Of a DNA stretch of 64,000 bases, positions 41,152 to 50,266 are shown one piece after another; the stretch's first letter is position 1; each line of letters starts with the position of its first letter. Below the pieces are notes generated by a model. That model was not told the origin of the DNA. It was given only the letters and a program-made list of their open reading frames with translations, and searched no databases. The position numbers were made by a program, and so were the translations under genes. Source of the stretch: Micromonospora chokoriensis (GTDB lineage Bacteria; Actinomycetota; Actinomycetes; Mycobacteriales; Micromonosporaceae); NCBI RefSeq assembly GCF_900091505.1, contig NZ_LT607409.1, positions 1,922,001 through 1,986,000 of the forward strand, given 5' to 3'.

Positions 41152-42198
41152 TCAGGACGCGAACTCCAGCACCACCTTGATGTCGTCCGGCCCGGCGGTG
41201 TACGCGTCGGCGTACCGGTTCACCGGCACCCGACGGGTGACGAGTGATTCGAGCCAGACCTGGTCGGCGCGGGCGAGCGCCTGCGCGGCCATGCTCCAGT
41301 GCCGCCGGTTGGCGTTCACCGAGCCGAACACCACGTTGTTCTCCAGCACCAGCGCCCGGTTCAGCGCCCCGGCGTCGAAGTCGATCGTCCGGCCCCCGCT
41401 GGACACCCCGGCGAGGCAGACGATCCCGTTCGGCGCCGCCTTGCACATGACGTCGAGGACGACGCTGGGCGCGCCGGTGCACTCGATCACCACGTCCGGT
41501 TCGAACGGCAGCTCGTTGACCGTCACCGTGTGGTAGGTGGCGCCGAGTCCGGCGACCAGCTCCGGCTTCGGCCCTTCGGTGTTGCGGTCCAGCACGTGCA
41601 CGGTGAGCCCACGCTGGGTGCCGAGCAACGCGGCCAGCAACCCGATCGGACCGGCCCCGGTCACCAGGACGGTCTGTGGCTGCCACTCGGCCCGGTGCCC
41701 GATCCGCTCGATGTGGTCCCAGGCCTTCGCCACCACGCTGGTCGGCTCCAACAGCACGCCGACCTGGGCCAGGGCCGGATCGAGCTTGACCGCGTACTGG
41801 TGCTCGATCCGCCAACGGTCACGGGCGAACCCGGGCAGCGCCTTGATGCCGTGCTCGGTGTACTGACCGTTGCGGCACATGTCCCACTCGCCGACCGCGC
41901 AGTTCGGGCAGGGGACCGGGTCGGGGTGCCGGACGATCCCAGCCACCAGGTCGCCGGGTTGCAGGGTGCCGCTTGAGTCCTCGATCACCCGGCCCAGCGA
42001 CTCGTGCCCGATGATCAGGCGGTCCGCTCCCGGCGGCGCCTCGCCGTAGTCCCCGGCGATGATCTCGTGGTCCGTGCCGCAGATGCCGACCGCCAGCGCC
42101 TCGACCAGGACCGAGCCCTCCTCGGCATCCGGTTCCGGATGGTCCTCGACGAGGCTCAGTGAGTTGGCCACCCCGGGTGTCACAGTCACAGCGCGCAC
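41152..42198 (-). CDS. Zinc-dependent glucose 1-dehydrogenase-like (MDR family)
   Basis: Medium-chain dehydrogenase of 348 aa. The catalytic-zinc region is VGICGTDHEIIAGDYGE with GHESLGRV. A structural-zinc-like cluster is CPNCAVGEWDMC. The Rossmann motif is VLVTGAGPIGLLAALLG, and the basic DRNTEGPK loop would favour NADP. This pattern matches glucose 1-dehydrogenases of the archaeal/bacterial type, giving glucono-lactone. The GTG at 42198 has AAGGATGAGGG in front; the upstream in-frame extension is nuoC antisense. It sits just before nuoC in the opposite direction. Confidence 0.8.
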   Translation of the reverse strand: MRAVTVTPGVANSLSLVEDHPEPDAEEGSVLVEALAVGICGTDHEIIAGDYGEAPPGADRLIIGHESLGRVIEDSSGTLQPGDLVAGIVRHPDPVPCPNCAVGEWDMCRNGQYTEHGIKALPGFARDRWRIEHQYAVKLDPALAQVGVLLEPTSVVAKAWDHIERIGHRAEWQPQTVLVTGAGPIGLLAALLGTQRGLTVHVLDRNTEGPKPELVAGLGATYHTVTVNELPFEPDVVIECTGAPSVVLDVMCKAAPNGIVCLAGVSSGGRTIDFDAGALNRALVLENNVVFGSVNANRRHWSMAAQALARADQVWLESLVTRRVPVNRYADAYTAGPDDIKVVLEFAS

Positions 42199-42303
42199 CC
42201 CCTCATCCTTCCCCGCCGTGGGCTGCGTCGCGCCCAAAGCCGGCAGATCGCTGGGCATCGGCGCCGACCAGGTGCGGGTGCGGGCGGCACTAGGATCAGC
42301 GGC

Positions 42304-43062
42304 ATGACTCCCGAAGAGGTCGGCGCTCGGCTGGTCGCGCTGCTCGCGCCCGTCGAGGTGACCCCGTCGGTCTCCGGCGGGCAACGGTTCGCCCGCGCCA
42401 CGGTCGACGTGCCGCCGGCGAACTGGCTGGCCGCTGTCCGCGCGGCCCGCGACGACACCGAGCTGGCCTGCGACTTCTTCGACTGGCTCTCCGCCGTGGA
42501 CGAGCTGGCGGAGGGCTTCGACGTGGTGGCGCACCTCTGGTCGACGCGGTTGCGCCACGGCGTGCTGCTGCGTACCCGGCTGCCGCGCGGCGCGGCCACT
42601 GTCGCCTCGGTCGTCGACGTCTACCCGGGTGCCGCCTGGCACGAGCGGGAGACCCACGAGATGTTCGGCATCGACTTCGCCGGCCACGGGGAGCTGCGGC
42701 CGCTGCTGCTGCCCCCGGAGTTCGAGGGGCACCCGCTGCGCAAGGAGTTCGTGCTCGCGTCCCGGGTGGCCAAACCCTGGCCGGGCGCGAAGGAACCGGG
42801 CGAGTCGGAGGCCGGCGGCGGGCGTCGGCCGATCCGCCCCCCGGGCGTTCCCGCACCGGGCGAGTGGGGCACCACGCCCACCCCGGCCGGCGCGGGTGGT
42901 GTGGGGGAGGGCCCGCGCGGCGGCACCCCGGCCAGGCCCGCCGGCGAACGTCCGGCGCGGCCCGCCCCGGGGGCCCGTCCGGCGCGTACTCCCCGGTCTG
43001 CCGCCGGTGACGACGGCCCGGCGCCGACCGACCGACCCGACCACGACGGGGGTACGACCTGA
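42304..43062 (+). CDS. nuoC: NADH-quinone oxidoreductase subunit C-like
   Basis: Complex I 30-kDa-like subunit, 252 aa. The core (to about 160) carries the family motif ERETHEMFGIDFAGHGELRPLLLPPEFEGHPLRKEF. The last about 90 residues are Pro/Gly/Arg-rich and absent from standard NuoC. TAGGAT lies 7 nt before the ATG, so the transcript is probably leaderless and starts here. Its stop overlaps the nuoH start (TGATG). NuoD, normally next, is absent. Confidence 0.88.
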   Translation: MTPEEVGARLVALLAPVEVTPSVSGGQRFARATVDVPPANWLAAVRAARDDTELACDFFDWLSAVDELAEGFDVVAHLWSTRLRHGVLLRTRLPRGAATVASVVDVYPGAAWHERETHEMFGIDFAGHGELRPLLLPPEFEGHPLRKEFVLASRVAKPWPGAKEPGESEAGGGRRPIRPPGVPAPGEWGTTPTPAGAGGVGEGPRGGTPARPAGERPARPAPGARPARTPRSAAGDDGPAPTDRPDHDGGTT

Positions 43063-44024
43063 TGCCGCTCTGGGTGGAGCTGGTGCTCCGGATCGGCGGG
43101 GTGGTGGTCGCGTTCCTCACCCTGCCGCTGCTGGTGGGCCAGGCCGAGCACAAGGTGATGGCGCACATGCAGGGGCGTCTCGGCCCGATGTACGCGGGCG
43201 GCTTCCACGGCTGGGCCCAGCTGGTCGCGGACGGGGTCAAGTTCGTGCAGAAGGAGGACGTGACCCCGCGGGAGGCGGACCGGGCGGTGTTCCGGCTGGC
43301 CCCGGCGGTGGCGCTGGTGCCCTATCTGCTGGTGCTGCTGGTCATCCCGCTCGGCCCGAACGACCTGGTCGGCCAACCGCTGGACATCGGCCTGTTCTTC
43401 GTGCTGGCCGTGGTCGGCGTCGGGGTCGTGGCGGTGCTGATGTCGGCGTGGGCGTCGGCCAACAAGTACAGCCTGCTCGGTGGGCTGCGCGGAGCCGCCC
43501 AGCTACTCGGCTACGAGCTGCCGCTGGTGCTGGCCGCCGCGTCGGTGGCGATGGCGGCGGGCACGCTCAGCCTCCCCGGCATCGTCGAGGCGTGGCAGCC
43601 GTGGTGGCTGCTCTGGCAGGCACCCGCGATGATCGTCTTCTTCGTCGCCGGGCTGGCCGAGATCCGGCGACCGCCGTTCGACATGCCGGTGGCCGACTCG
43701 GAGCTGGTCTTCGGCTACATGACCGAGTACACCGGGCTGCGCTTCGCGTTCTTCCTGCTCGCCGAGTACGTCGGCATCGTGGTGATTGCCGCGCTGACCA
43801 CCGTGCTGTTCCTCGGCGGTTGGCAGGGCCCGTTCGCCGACGACCAGCTCGGCTGGCTCTGGACGCTAGTCAAGATCTTCGCTGTGTCATTCGTGATCAT
43901 CTGGCTCCGGGTGTCCTACCCCCGGCTACGCGAGGACCAGCTGCAACGGCTCTGCTGGCTGGTGCTGGTCCCTGCGTCCCTCGGGCAACTGGTCCTCACC
44001 GCCGCCGTCCGCATCGCCCTCTGA
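43062..44024 (+). CDS. nuoH: NADH-quinone oxidoreductase subunit H-like
   Basis: Membrane subunit that joins the quinone site to the proton pumps, 320 aa, about eight helices. Family motifs are AEHKVMAHMQGRLGPMYAGG, GVKFVQKEDVTP, GLRGAAQLLGYELPLV, LAEIRRPPFDMPVADSELV and the C-terminal RVSYPRLREDQL (the quinone-chamber loops). Translation is coupled to nuoC. NuoI lies 2.8 kb away past unrelated genes. Confidence 0.93.
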   Translation: MPLWVELVLRIGGVVVAFLTLPLLVGQAEHKVMAHMQGRLGPMYAGGFHGWAQLVADGVKFVQKEDVTPREADRAVFRLAPAVALVPYLLVLLVIPLGPNDLVGQPLDIGLFFVLAVVGVGVVAVLMSAWASANKYSLLGGLRGAAQLLGYELPLVLAAASVAMAAGTLSLPGIVEAWQPWWLLWQAPAMIVFFVAGLAEIRRPPFDMPVADSELVFGYMTEYTGLRFAFFLLAEYVGIVVIAALTTVLFLGGWQGPFADDQLGWLWTLVKIFAVSFVIIWLRVSYPRLREDQLQRLCWLVLVPASLGQLVLTAAVRIAL

Positions 44025-44137
44025 CCTCACGCTGGACGTGCCCGGACCTCGCGCCGGATGCTCGCGCTGGGTCCTGGTCGTAGTGGTGTCGGTGGACGCG
44101 GCAGCCACTACACCAGTGATCGAGCGCGGTCATCCCG

Positions 44138-44180
44138 GCGTGAGGTGGGTCGGATCGCTCAGCGCGGCGGGTCGAGGTGG
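44138..44180. repeat. Diverged copy of the region around the GHR-like gene's stop codon
   Basis: About 42 bp here (centred on AGGTGGGTCGG, then CTCAGCGCGGCGGG) match 44578-44619, which spans the stop codon of the convergent GHR-like gene. This suggests a local duplication of a gene end. Confidence 0.45.
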
Positions 44181-44222
44181 GCCGGCTTGCTCGGCGTGGC
44201 GCTTCGAGGTGGTCCCTGGAGA

Positions 44223-44365
44223 CGCTTTCGAGCTGATGTCGTAGACGAATCATTCGCTGCCGCTGCCGCTGCCGCTGCCGCTGCCGCTGCCGCTGCCGCT
44301 GCCGCTGCCGCTGCCGCGGCGGCCGACGTGCCGCCCGATGTCACAAACGATTCAGCTCGAAAGCG
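44223..44365. repeat. Palindrome with (GCTGCC)x10 hexamer tract in its loop
   Basis: CGCTTTCGAGCTGA (44223-44236) is exactly inverted at 44352-44365, with weaker pairing further in. The 115-nt interior holds ten exact GCTGCC copies (44256-44315). Both strands read poly-Ala in one frame, but no real gene is seen. The gap 44025-44599 contains this, the diverged duplicate at 44138 and the family B palindrome. Confidence 0.75.
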
Positions 44366-44508
44366 CCTCACGACCATCACCAACGCCAGGCCCGCGACCG
44401 GCGAGCGCGGCCGGCCGACGGGCGGGCGGCCCGACCCGGGGGGTACGCACCCGCCGCCCCACGCCCGCCGCCTGACGCCCGACCACTCAAGGTCCACGCA
44501 ACGTGCCG

Positions 44509-44568
44509 GATGTTGCTGCCTCCGAGAGGCGGGAGGCACCAACATCTATGATGTTGCGCGGATCTTGG
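44509..44568. repeat. Palindrome family B element
   Basis: GATGTTGCTGCCTCC (44509-44523) pairs with 44532-44546 with one mismatch. It is followed by GATGTTGCGCGGATCTTGG (44550-44568), which recurs with 17 of 19 matches at 13347-13365. Confidence 0.6.
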
Positions 44569-44599
44569 CGGCGAGGGGGCGTCAGGTGGGTCGGGTCGT

Positions 44600-45619
44600 T
44601 CAGCGCAGCGGGGTGTGGGCGGGGTCGACCGGCTCGACCGGCGGCGGGGGCGGGGTGCCGTCGCCGAAGGGGCGGCCACCCAGCGCGTCCCGGCCGTGCG
44701 GAGTGAGCCAGTTGGACAGGTCGGGCCCGAGCGGCACGATCCCGGTCGGGTTGATGTCGCGGTGCACCTCGTAGTAGTGCCGCTTGATGTGGTCGAAGTC
44801 GATGGTGTCGCCGAAACCGGGGGTCTGGAACAGGTCCCGGGCGTAGGCCCACAGCACCGGCATCTCACTCAACTTCTGCCGGTTGCACTTGAAGTGACCG
44901 TGGTAGACGGGGTCGAAGCGGACCAGCGTGGTGAACAGCCGCACGTCCGCCTCGGTGATGGTGTCGCCGACCAGGTAACGCTGGTCGGTCAACCGCTCGG
45001 TGAGCCAGTCCAACCGGTCGAAGAGCCGGTGGTACGCCTTGTCGTACGCCTCCTGGCTGCCCGCGAAACCACACCTGTAGACGCCGTTGTTGACGTCCCG
45101 GAACACCACGTCGTTGACCTCGTCGATCTGCGCGCGGAGGTGCTCGGGGTAGAGCTGGGGCGCGCCGTCGCGGTGGTACGCGACCCACTGCGTCGACAGG
45201 TCGAGGCTCATCTGCGCGTAGTCGTTGGTCACCACCTGCCCGGTCGGCACGTCCACGATCGCCGGCACGGTGATGCCGCGCTCGTAGCCGGGGAAGCGCT
45301 TGAAGTACGCCTCCTGGATGCGCTCGATGCCGAGCACCGGGTCCCGGCCGCCCGGGTCGAGGTCGAACGTCCAGCTCCGGGCGTCGTGGGTGGGGCCGGC
45401 CACCCCCATCGAGAGGGCGTCCTCCAGGCCGAGCAGCCGTCGCACGATGATCAGGCGGTTGGCCCACGGGCAGGCCCGACTGACCACCAGCCGGTACCGG
45501 CCCGGCTCCACCGGGTACCCGTCGCGTCCGTCCTTGGTGATCCGAGTGGCGATGTACCGCTGGTCGCGGGTGAACTCGCCACCCGGCTCGACGTACTTGC
45601 CGCCTGTCTGCTCGCCCAC
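44600..45619 (-). CDS. Glutathionyl-hydroquinone reductase-like (GST superfamily, ECM4/YqjG type)
   Basis: Omega-like glutathione transferase of 339 aa. The thioredoxin-like half has the catalytic CPWA motif (VVSRACPWANRLIIVRRLLG) and the family block GPTHDARSWTFDLDPGG. The helical half has NDVVFRDVNNGVYRCGFAGSQ and DIRLFTT-like ADVRLFTTLVRFD. Known members remove glutathione from glutathionyl-hydroquinones. Actinomycetes use mycothiol instead, so mycothiol is the likely thiol (inference). GTG start with GGGAGGCTGAC upstream. The end overlaps a locally duplicated segment. Confidence 0.85.
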   Translation of the reverse strand: MGEQTGGKYVEPGGEFTRDQRYIATRITKDGRDGYPVEPGRYRLVVSRACPWANRLIIVRRLLGLEDALSMGVAGPTHDARSWTFDLDPGGRDPVLGIERIQEAYFKRFPGYERGITVPAIVDVPTGQVVTNDYAQMSLDLSTQWVAYHRDGAPQLYPEHLRAQIDEVNDVVFRDVNNGVYRCGFAGSQEAYDKAYHRLFDRLDWLTERLTDQRYLVGDTITEADVRLFTTLVRFDPVYHGHFKCNRQKLSEMPVLWAYARDLFQTPGFGDTIDFDHIKRHYYEVHRDINPTGIVPLGPDLSNWLTPHGRDALGGRPFGDGTPPPPPVEPVDPAHTPLR

Positions 45620-45708
45620 GTCAGCCTCCCGGTCGTGTTGCTGCCCTGCTCCCCATCCTTACCGATCTCCGGCCGGTCGACGCGGTGAGCCCGGATACCC
45701 TCGCCGGC

Positions 45709-46134
45709 ATGACGGATGTGGAGGCGGCGGCCCGGCGGTTCATCGCCGACGTGTGGAACGCGCGTCGGGAGGAGTCGGCGTACGAGCTGGTGGCCGAGGA
45801 GTGCCCGGGGCTGGGCGGCACCGGCCCGGAGGCGACGTTGGCCTGGCATCGCGAGCGCCGGGCGGCCTTCCCCGACCTGCGCTACAAGATCGTGGACGTG
45901 GTGGCGGCCGGCGATCGGGTGGCGGTGCACTGGCGGGCGGCCGGCACCCACGTGGGGCAGTTCGGGCCGGTGCCGCCGACCGGTCAGGTGGTCAGTTACT
46001 CCGGTGCGACGTTCCTGCGCTTCGACGAGGCCGGCCGGATCGTCGAGGTGTGGAGCTGCACCGAGTTGTTCCAGTTGCTGCAACAACTCGGCGTCGAGAT
46101 GCTCCCACCGGCCGTCAGCGGGCCCGGGGCGTGA
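45709..46134 (+). CDS. SnoaL-like / ester cyclase family protein
   Basis: NTF2-fold protein of 141 aa: AARRFIADVWNARREESAYELVAEEC at the start, then VAVHWRAAGTHVGQFGPVPPTGQ and ATFLRFDEAGRIVEVWSCTELFQLLQQLG. These are typical of SnoaL-like polyketide cyclases and related ester cyclases; real cyclase activity is uncertain outside a polyketide cluster. TACCCT lies 7 nt before the ATG, so the mRNA is probably leaderless. The last 20 bp overlap the convergent Uma2 gene. Confidence 0.8.
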   Translation: MTDVEAAARRFIADVWNARREESAYELVAEECPGLGGTGPEATLAWHRERRAAFPDLRYKIVDVVAAGDRVAVHWRAAGTHVGQFGPVPPTGQVVSYSGATFLRFDEAGRIVEVWSCTELFQLLQQLGVEMLPPAVSGPGA

Positions 46135-46690
46135 TCCGGCTGATCGGCAGGTTGATCGGGAACGGTTCACCGGTGTCCACGAACTTCGTCCACCGCCCGG
46201 TCTCGGTGTAGACCTCGTTCACCGCGTCGATCCGGTAGGTGACGACCTCCAGGTCGCCACCCTCGGTCTCGATCCGCCAGTAGTAGGGGATGCCGGCCTG
46301 GGCGTACAGCGCCGGCTTCAACACCCGGTCGATGGAGCGGGTGTTGGGCGAGACGATCTCGATGGCCACGACCACCTCGTGCGGCTCGTACTTCGACGGT
46401 TCGCGAGCCGCCGCGGCGGCCGTGGTGATCAGCACGTCGGGGATGAAGGAGCGCGTGCGGTTGATTCGTACCTCGACCGCCTGGGTCACGTCGTAGCCGT
46501 CGGGGCAGTCCTCGTCGAGCGCGGCCATGAGTCGGCCGGCGATGCTCTGGTGGGTACGGGTGGGGGAGGGGGACATCAGCAGCACTCCATCGAGCAGTTC
46601 CCGGCGGCGGCCATCCTCGGGCAGCGCATCCAGATCGTCAGTCGTCCACTCGCTCTCGGGCGGGTGGTCGCTCTGCAGCGCGGCGGTCAT
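46115..46690 (-). CDS. Uma2 family protein (PD-(D/E)XK nuclease fold)
   Basis: Protein of 191 aa. Family motifs are [23 protein letters not shown] (metal-binding Asp) and [33 protein letters not shown] (Glu and Lys of the nuclease core). Uma2 proteins are abundant in actinomycetes and cyanobacteria, but their function is not established. The ATG at 46690 has GGAAGGACC upstream, better than longer starts. It is divergent from nuoI and inserted between nuoH and nuoI. Confidence 0.87.
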   Translation of the reverse strand: MTAALQSDHPPESEWTTDDLDALPEDGRRRELLDGVLLMSPSPTRTHQSIAGRLMAALDEDCPDGYDVTQAVEVRINRTRSFIPDVLITTAAAAAREPSKYEPHEVVVAIEIVSPNTRSIDRVLKPALYAQAGIPYYWRIETEGGDLEVVTYRIDAVNEVYTETGRWTKFVDTGEPFPINLPISRITPRAR

Positions 46691-46793
46691 GGCAGGTCCT
46701 TCCAGGTGCGTCGTTCTCCCCACGACCACCGTACCGCCCTGGACCTGTGGGTGGTGGTCGCGCGCGCCGGGGCCACAGGGCAGGATGGTCGAC

Positions 46794-47393
46794 ATGAGCG
46801 ACCCCAGCGAGCACGGTGGCGCCAGCGAACGCGGGGGCCTGCCCGGCGCGGGCCTGGTGAAGGGGTTGGCGGTCACCCTCAAGACGATGACCAGCCGGTC
46901 GACCACCCAGCAGTACCCGGACGTCGCCCCCGACCTGCCGCCCCGCTCGCGGGGCGTGATCGCGCTGTCGGAGGAGAACTGCACGGTCTGCATGCTCTGC
47001 GCGCGCGAATGCCCGGACTGGTGCATCTACATCGACTCCCACAAGGAGGAGGTGGCGGTGCCCGGCGCCGCCCGTCCCCGGCAGCGCAACGTACTGGACA
47101 AGTTCGACATCGACTTCTCGCTCTGCATGTACTGCGGGATCTGCATCGAGGTCTGCCCGTTCGACGCGCTCTACTGGTCGCCGGAGTTCGAGTACGCCGA
47201 GTACGACATCAAGGACCTGCTGCACGACAAGGACCACCTCGGTCAGTGGATGGCCACCGTGCCGCCGCCGCCCGCGCACGACCCCAACGGCGAGCCGGCC
47301 AAGGAGGAGACGGCCGCGGCGCGCAAGGCCGCCGCCGCCCGTCCGGCTTCTCCAGCGGTACGCCCCGAAGCCGACCAGGACCCCGCGTCGTGA
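46794..47393 (+). CDS. nuoI: NADH-quinone oxidoreductase subunit I-like
   Basis: Ferredoxin-like subunit, 199 aa, with two [4Fe-4S] motifs: [12 protein letters not shown] (Cys 63, 66, 69, 73) and [12 protein letters not shown] (111, 114, 117, 121). The N-terminal about 45 residues and the Ala/Pro tail are variable. CAGGAT lies 7 nt before the ATG, in the same place as TAGGAT before nuoC, suggesting leaderless initiation of a second operon (nuoI-J-K-L-M-N). nuoJ starts 25 bp downstream. Confidence 0.92.
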   Translation: MSDPSEHGGASERGGLPGAGLVKGLAVTLKTMTSRSTTQQYPDVAPDLPPRSRGVIALSEENCTVCMLCARECPDWCIYIDSHKEEVAVPGAARPRQRNVLDKFDIDFSLCMYCGICIEVCPFDALYWSPEFEYAEYDIKDLLHDKDHLGQWMATVPPPPAHDPNGEPAKEETAAARKAAAARPASPAVRPEADQDPAS

Positions 47394-47418
47394 CCGCCGG
47401 AACCGGGGAGGTGCTCCG

Positions 47419-47979
47419 GTGACCGGGGCGGATGTGCTGCTGCTCGCCCTCGGCGCGGTGGCGGTCGGTGCCGGTGTGCTGGTGGTGACCACGAAACACC
47501 TGGTCCGTGCCGGCCTCTACCTGGTGGTGTGCCTGGGCGCGTTGGCCGGTGACTTCCTGGTGCTCAGCGCCGAGTTGGTGGCCTGGGTGCAGGTGCTGAT
47601 CTACGTGGGCGCGGTGGTGGTCCTGCTGTTGTTCGCGGTGATGCTGACCCGGGCTCCGATCGGGGCCTCCGACGACCTGGACCGGCCGGGCTGGCCGGCT
47701 GCCCTGATCGGTGGCGGCGCGGGGCTGGGGTTGACCGCGCTGCTCGTCGACGCGTACCGCTGGAGCACCGTCGCGCTGCCCGACGCCGGCACCGCCGAGC
47801 GGCTGGGGGAGCAGATCTTCCAGTCCTGGGTGCTGCCGTTCGAGGTGCTCTCCGTGCTGCTGTTGTCCGCCCTGGTGGGCGCGATCGTGCTGTCCCGGCC
47901 GGACATCGGCCGTCCGCCCGGCCGCGCGACGGCGGCGCCCACCGAGCTGACCGACGCGGAGCCCGGGGGGCGCCGGTGA
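47419..47979 (+). CDS. nuoJ: NADH-quinone oxidoreductase subunit J-like
   Basis: Membrane subunit of 186 aa with five predicted helices and the family stretch LVAWVQVLIYVGAVVVLLLFAVML (about 54-77). GTG start with GGGGAGG upstream. The stop overlaps the nuoK GTG (GTGA). The C-terminal about 30 residues are polar and variable. Confidence 0.9.
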   Translation: MTGADVLLLALGAVAVGAGVLVVTTKHLVRAGLYLVVCLGALAGDFLVLSAELVAWVQVLIYVGAVVVLLLFAVMLTRAPIGASDDLDRPGWPAALIGGGAGLGLTALLVDAYRWSTVALPDAGTAERLGEQIFQSWVLPFEVLSVLLLSALVGAIVLSRPDIGRPPGRATAAPTELTDAEPGGRR

Positions 47980-48338
47980 GGCCCGTCATCCCGTACGTCA
48001 CCGCCGCGCTGCTGTTCGGGCTGGGCGTCTACGGCGTCCTGCGCCGACGCAACGCGGTGCTGGTGCTGATGTCGGTCGAGTTGATGCTCAACGCGGTCAA
48101 CCTGATCCTGGTCACCGCGGACACCACCGCCCGTGCCGTGCTCCCGCACTCGGGGCAGGTCTTCGCGCTGTTCGTGATCGTCCTCGCCGCCGCCGAGATC
48201 GGGGTGGGGTTGGCCATCGTCCTGCAGCTCTACCGGTTGCGGGCCACGGTTGCTGTCGACGACGTGCCGCTGACCGAGCCGGCGCGGACCGCCGACGGGC
48301 GCGACACGGCCGTCCTGGACACGGAGGCGAGCCGGTGA
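47976..48338 (+). CDS. nuoK: NADH-quinone oxidoreductase subunit K-like
   Basis: Small membrane subunit of 120 aa with three helices. The conserved Glu in SVELMLNAVNLILV and the second in AAAEIGVGLAIV are the transmembrane carboxylates needed for proton movement in complex I. The GTG start overlaps the nuoJ stop, and the end overlaps the nuoL GTG. Confidence 0.92.
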   Translation: MRPVIPYVTAALLFGLGVYGVLRRRNAVLVLMSVELMLNAVNLILVTADTTARAVLPHSGQVFALFVIVLAAAEIGVGLAIVLQLYRLRATVAVDDVPLTEPARTADGRDTAVLDTEASR

Positions 48339-50266
48339 CCGGGCTGCTCGGGGCGCTGCTGCCCGCCGTCCCGATCACCGCCGGCCTGGTCGGTCTGCTG
48401 CTGCCGGCGGCCCCGCGTCGCGACGACACGACCGGCGGCGCCCGGGCCCGGCAGGTTGCCGTCGCGCTCGGCGTGACCGGTGCGGCCGGTGCGTTGGCGT
48501 TGGCCGTTGCGCTGCTGCTGACCGTCGACGGGCCGACGGAGACCTCGACGACCTGGGTCGACGTCGGCAGGCTGGCGGTGACCCTCGGCGTACGGCTGGA
48601 CGGCGCCGCCGCGCTGGTCGCGGTGGCGGTCACGGCTGTCGCCCTGGCCGTGCAGGTCTACTCGATCGGGTATCTGCGGCGCGGCCCGCACGACGACATC
48701 GACGTCGACCACCGCTACCCCCCGTACGCTGCCCAGATCAGCCTCTTCACGGGCGCCATGCTGCTGGTGGTGGTCGCCGGGGACCTGATCATGCTGCTGG
48801 TCGGTTGGGAGGTGATGGGCCTCTGCTCGTACCTGCTGATCGCCCATGACCGCCGACTGCCTGGCGCGCCCGCCGCGGCGATGAAGGCGTTCCTGGTGAC
48901 CCGGGTCGGTGACGTCGGGTTCCTGCTCGGCATCGCCTTGCTGGGTGTGTCGACGGGCAGCTTCCGGATCGCCGACGTGCTCGCCCACGACCACTCCGGC
49001 GCGACGTTGACAGCGGCCGGTCTGCTGCTGCTCGCCGGGGTCGCCGGTAAGAGCGCGCAGTTCCCCCTGCACACCTGGCTGCCGGACGCGATGGCCGGTC
49101 CGACGCCGATCTCCGCGCTGATCCACGCCGCGACGATGGTCGCCGCCGGGGTGTACGCGGTGGCCCGCCTCTACCCGCTGTTCACCGCCGCTCCGGTGAC
49201 GCTGACGGTGCTCGGGGTGGTCGGCGCGATCACGGTGCTGCTCGGCGCGCTCGCCGCGACCGCGCAGGACGACATCAAGCGGGTGCTGGCCTGGTCGACG
49301 GTGTCCCAACTGGGTTACATGACGGGTGCGCTGGCCGTCGGCTCCCCGTCGGCGGCGCTGTTCCACCTGCTGACCCACGCCGCGTTCAAGGCGCTGTTGT
49401 TCCTCGCCGCGGGCGCGGTGATCCACGCGGTCGGCACCACTCTGATGTCGGAGATGGGCGGGCTGCGCCGGAGCATGCCGGTGACGTTCTGGTGCACTGT
49501 GGTGGGCCTGGGCGCGCTGGCCGGGGTGCCGCCGTTCGCCGGCTTCTGGAGCAAGGACGGCGTGTTGACGGTGGCCGAGTCGGCGGCCCTGGAGGGCACC
49601 GGGCCGGCGCCGTCCTGGGTGGGCTGGCTGGTGTGGCTGGCCGGGTTGCTCGGCGTGGCGATCACCGCCTGGTACGCCGGCCGGTTGCTGCTGCGCGTCT
49701 TCTTCGGCGCACCCCGCCTGCCGCTGGTCCGACCGCACGATCCGCCGGCCGCGCTGCGCTGGCCGGTGCTGCTGCTCGCCGTGCCCGCCGCTCTGCTCGG
49801 TCTGGCCGGCTTCGTCGGGGCGTTCGCCGACCGCCTGCGCTTCCCCACAGTGCCGGTGGCCGGCTCCGAGGACGGTCTGGTCCACGTCGGGCCGGGGCTG
49901 GTGCTGCCGCTCGTGTTGCTGCTGGTCGGCGCCGGGTTGGTGACGCTGCGCTGGCGGCGGGATCCGACCGCCGACCCGGCGACCACGCTGGGTCCGCTGC
50001 GGCCGGTCTTCGCCGGCGCGTTCCGGCTCGACGACGTCCAGCACACACTTGTCGTACGCCCCGTCCGGGCGCTGGCCCGCGCCACGCGTACGACCGACGA
50101 GGTGGTGGTGGACGGCGCTGTCGAGGGCAGCGGTCGGGCCGCGTCCGCGCTGGGCGCGGGGCTGGCCGCGCTGCACCGGGCGGCGCTGCCCCGGGCCGCC
50201 GCCGGCGTGCTGGCCGGCGCACTGCTGATCGGGTTGGCCGCCGCCGTGATCGGAGTGGTCCGGTGA
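48335..50266 (+). CDS. nuoL: NADH-quinone oxidoreductase subunit L-like
   Basis: Antiporter-like proton-pumping subunit, 643 aa. It has GWEVMGLCSYLLIAHD (key Glu), KSAQFPLHTWLPDAMAGPTPISALIHAATMV (key Lys) and AWSTVSQLGYM. The C-terminal about 150 residues form the amphipathic arm and last helix (ending LIGLAAAVIGVV). GTG start overlapping nuoK. The stop overlaps the nuoM GTG. Confidence 0.93.
   Translation: MTGLLGALLPAVPITAGLVGLLLPAAPRRDDTTGGARARQVAVALGVTGAAGALALAVALLLTVDGPTETSTTWVDVGRLAVTLGVRLDGAAALVAVAVTAVALAVQVYSIGYLRRGPHDDIDVDHRYPPYAAQISLFTGAMLLVVVAGDLIMLLVGWEVMGLCSYLLIAHDRRLPGAPAAAMKAFLVTRVGDVGFLLGIALLGVSTGSFRIADVLAHDHSGATLTAAGLLLLAGVAGKSAQFPLHTWLPDAMAGPTPISALIHAATMVAAGVYAVARLYPLFTAAPVTLTVLGVVGAITVLLGALAATAQDDIKRVLAWSTVSQLGYMTGALAVGSPSAALFHLLTHAAFKALLFLAAGAVIHAVGTTLMSEMGGLRRSMPVTFWCTVVGLGALAGVPPFAGFWSKDGVLTVAESAALEGTGPAPSWVGWLVWLAGLLGVAITAWYAGRLLLRVFFGAPRLPLVRPHDPPAALRWPVLLLAVPAALLGLAGFVGAFADRLRFPTVPVAGSEDGLVHVGPGLVLPLVLLLVGAGLVTLRWRRDPTADPATTLGPLRPVFAGAFRLDDVQHTLVVRPVRALARATRTTDEVVVDGAVEGSGRAASALGAGLAALHRAALPRAAAGVLAGALLIGLAAAVIGVVR

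Noticed and set aside
38158-43062. A hidden nuoD between nuoB and nuoH
   Set aside because: All reading frames were read; the interval holds the secreted protein, DUF2252, dehydrogenase and nuoC genes and no NuoD-like motif.
44058-44774. Frames with poly-Ala on both strands
   Set aside because: Translation of the (GCTGCC)x10 tract; no homologous context or start signal.
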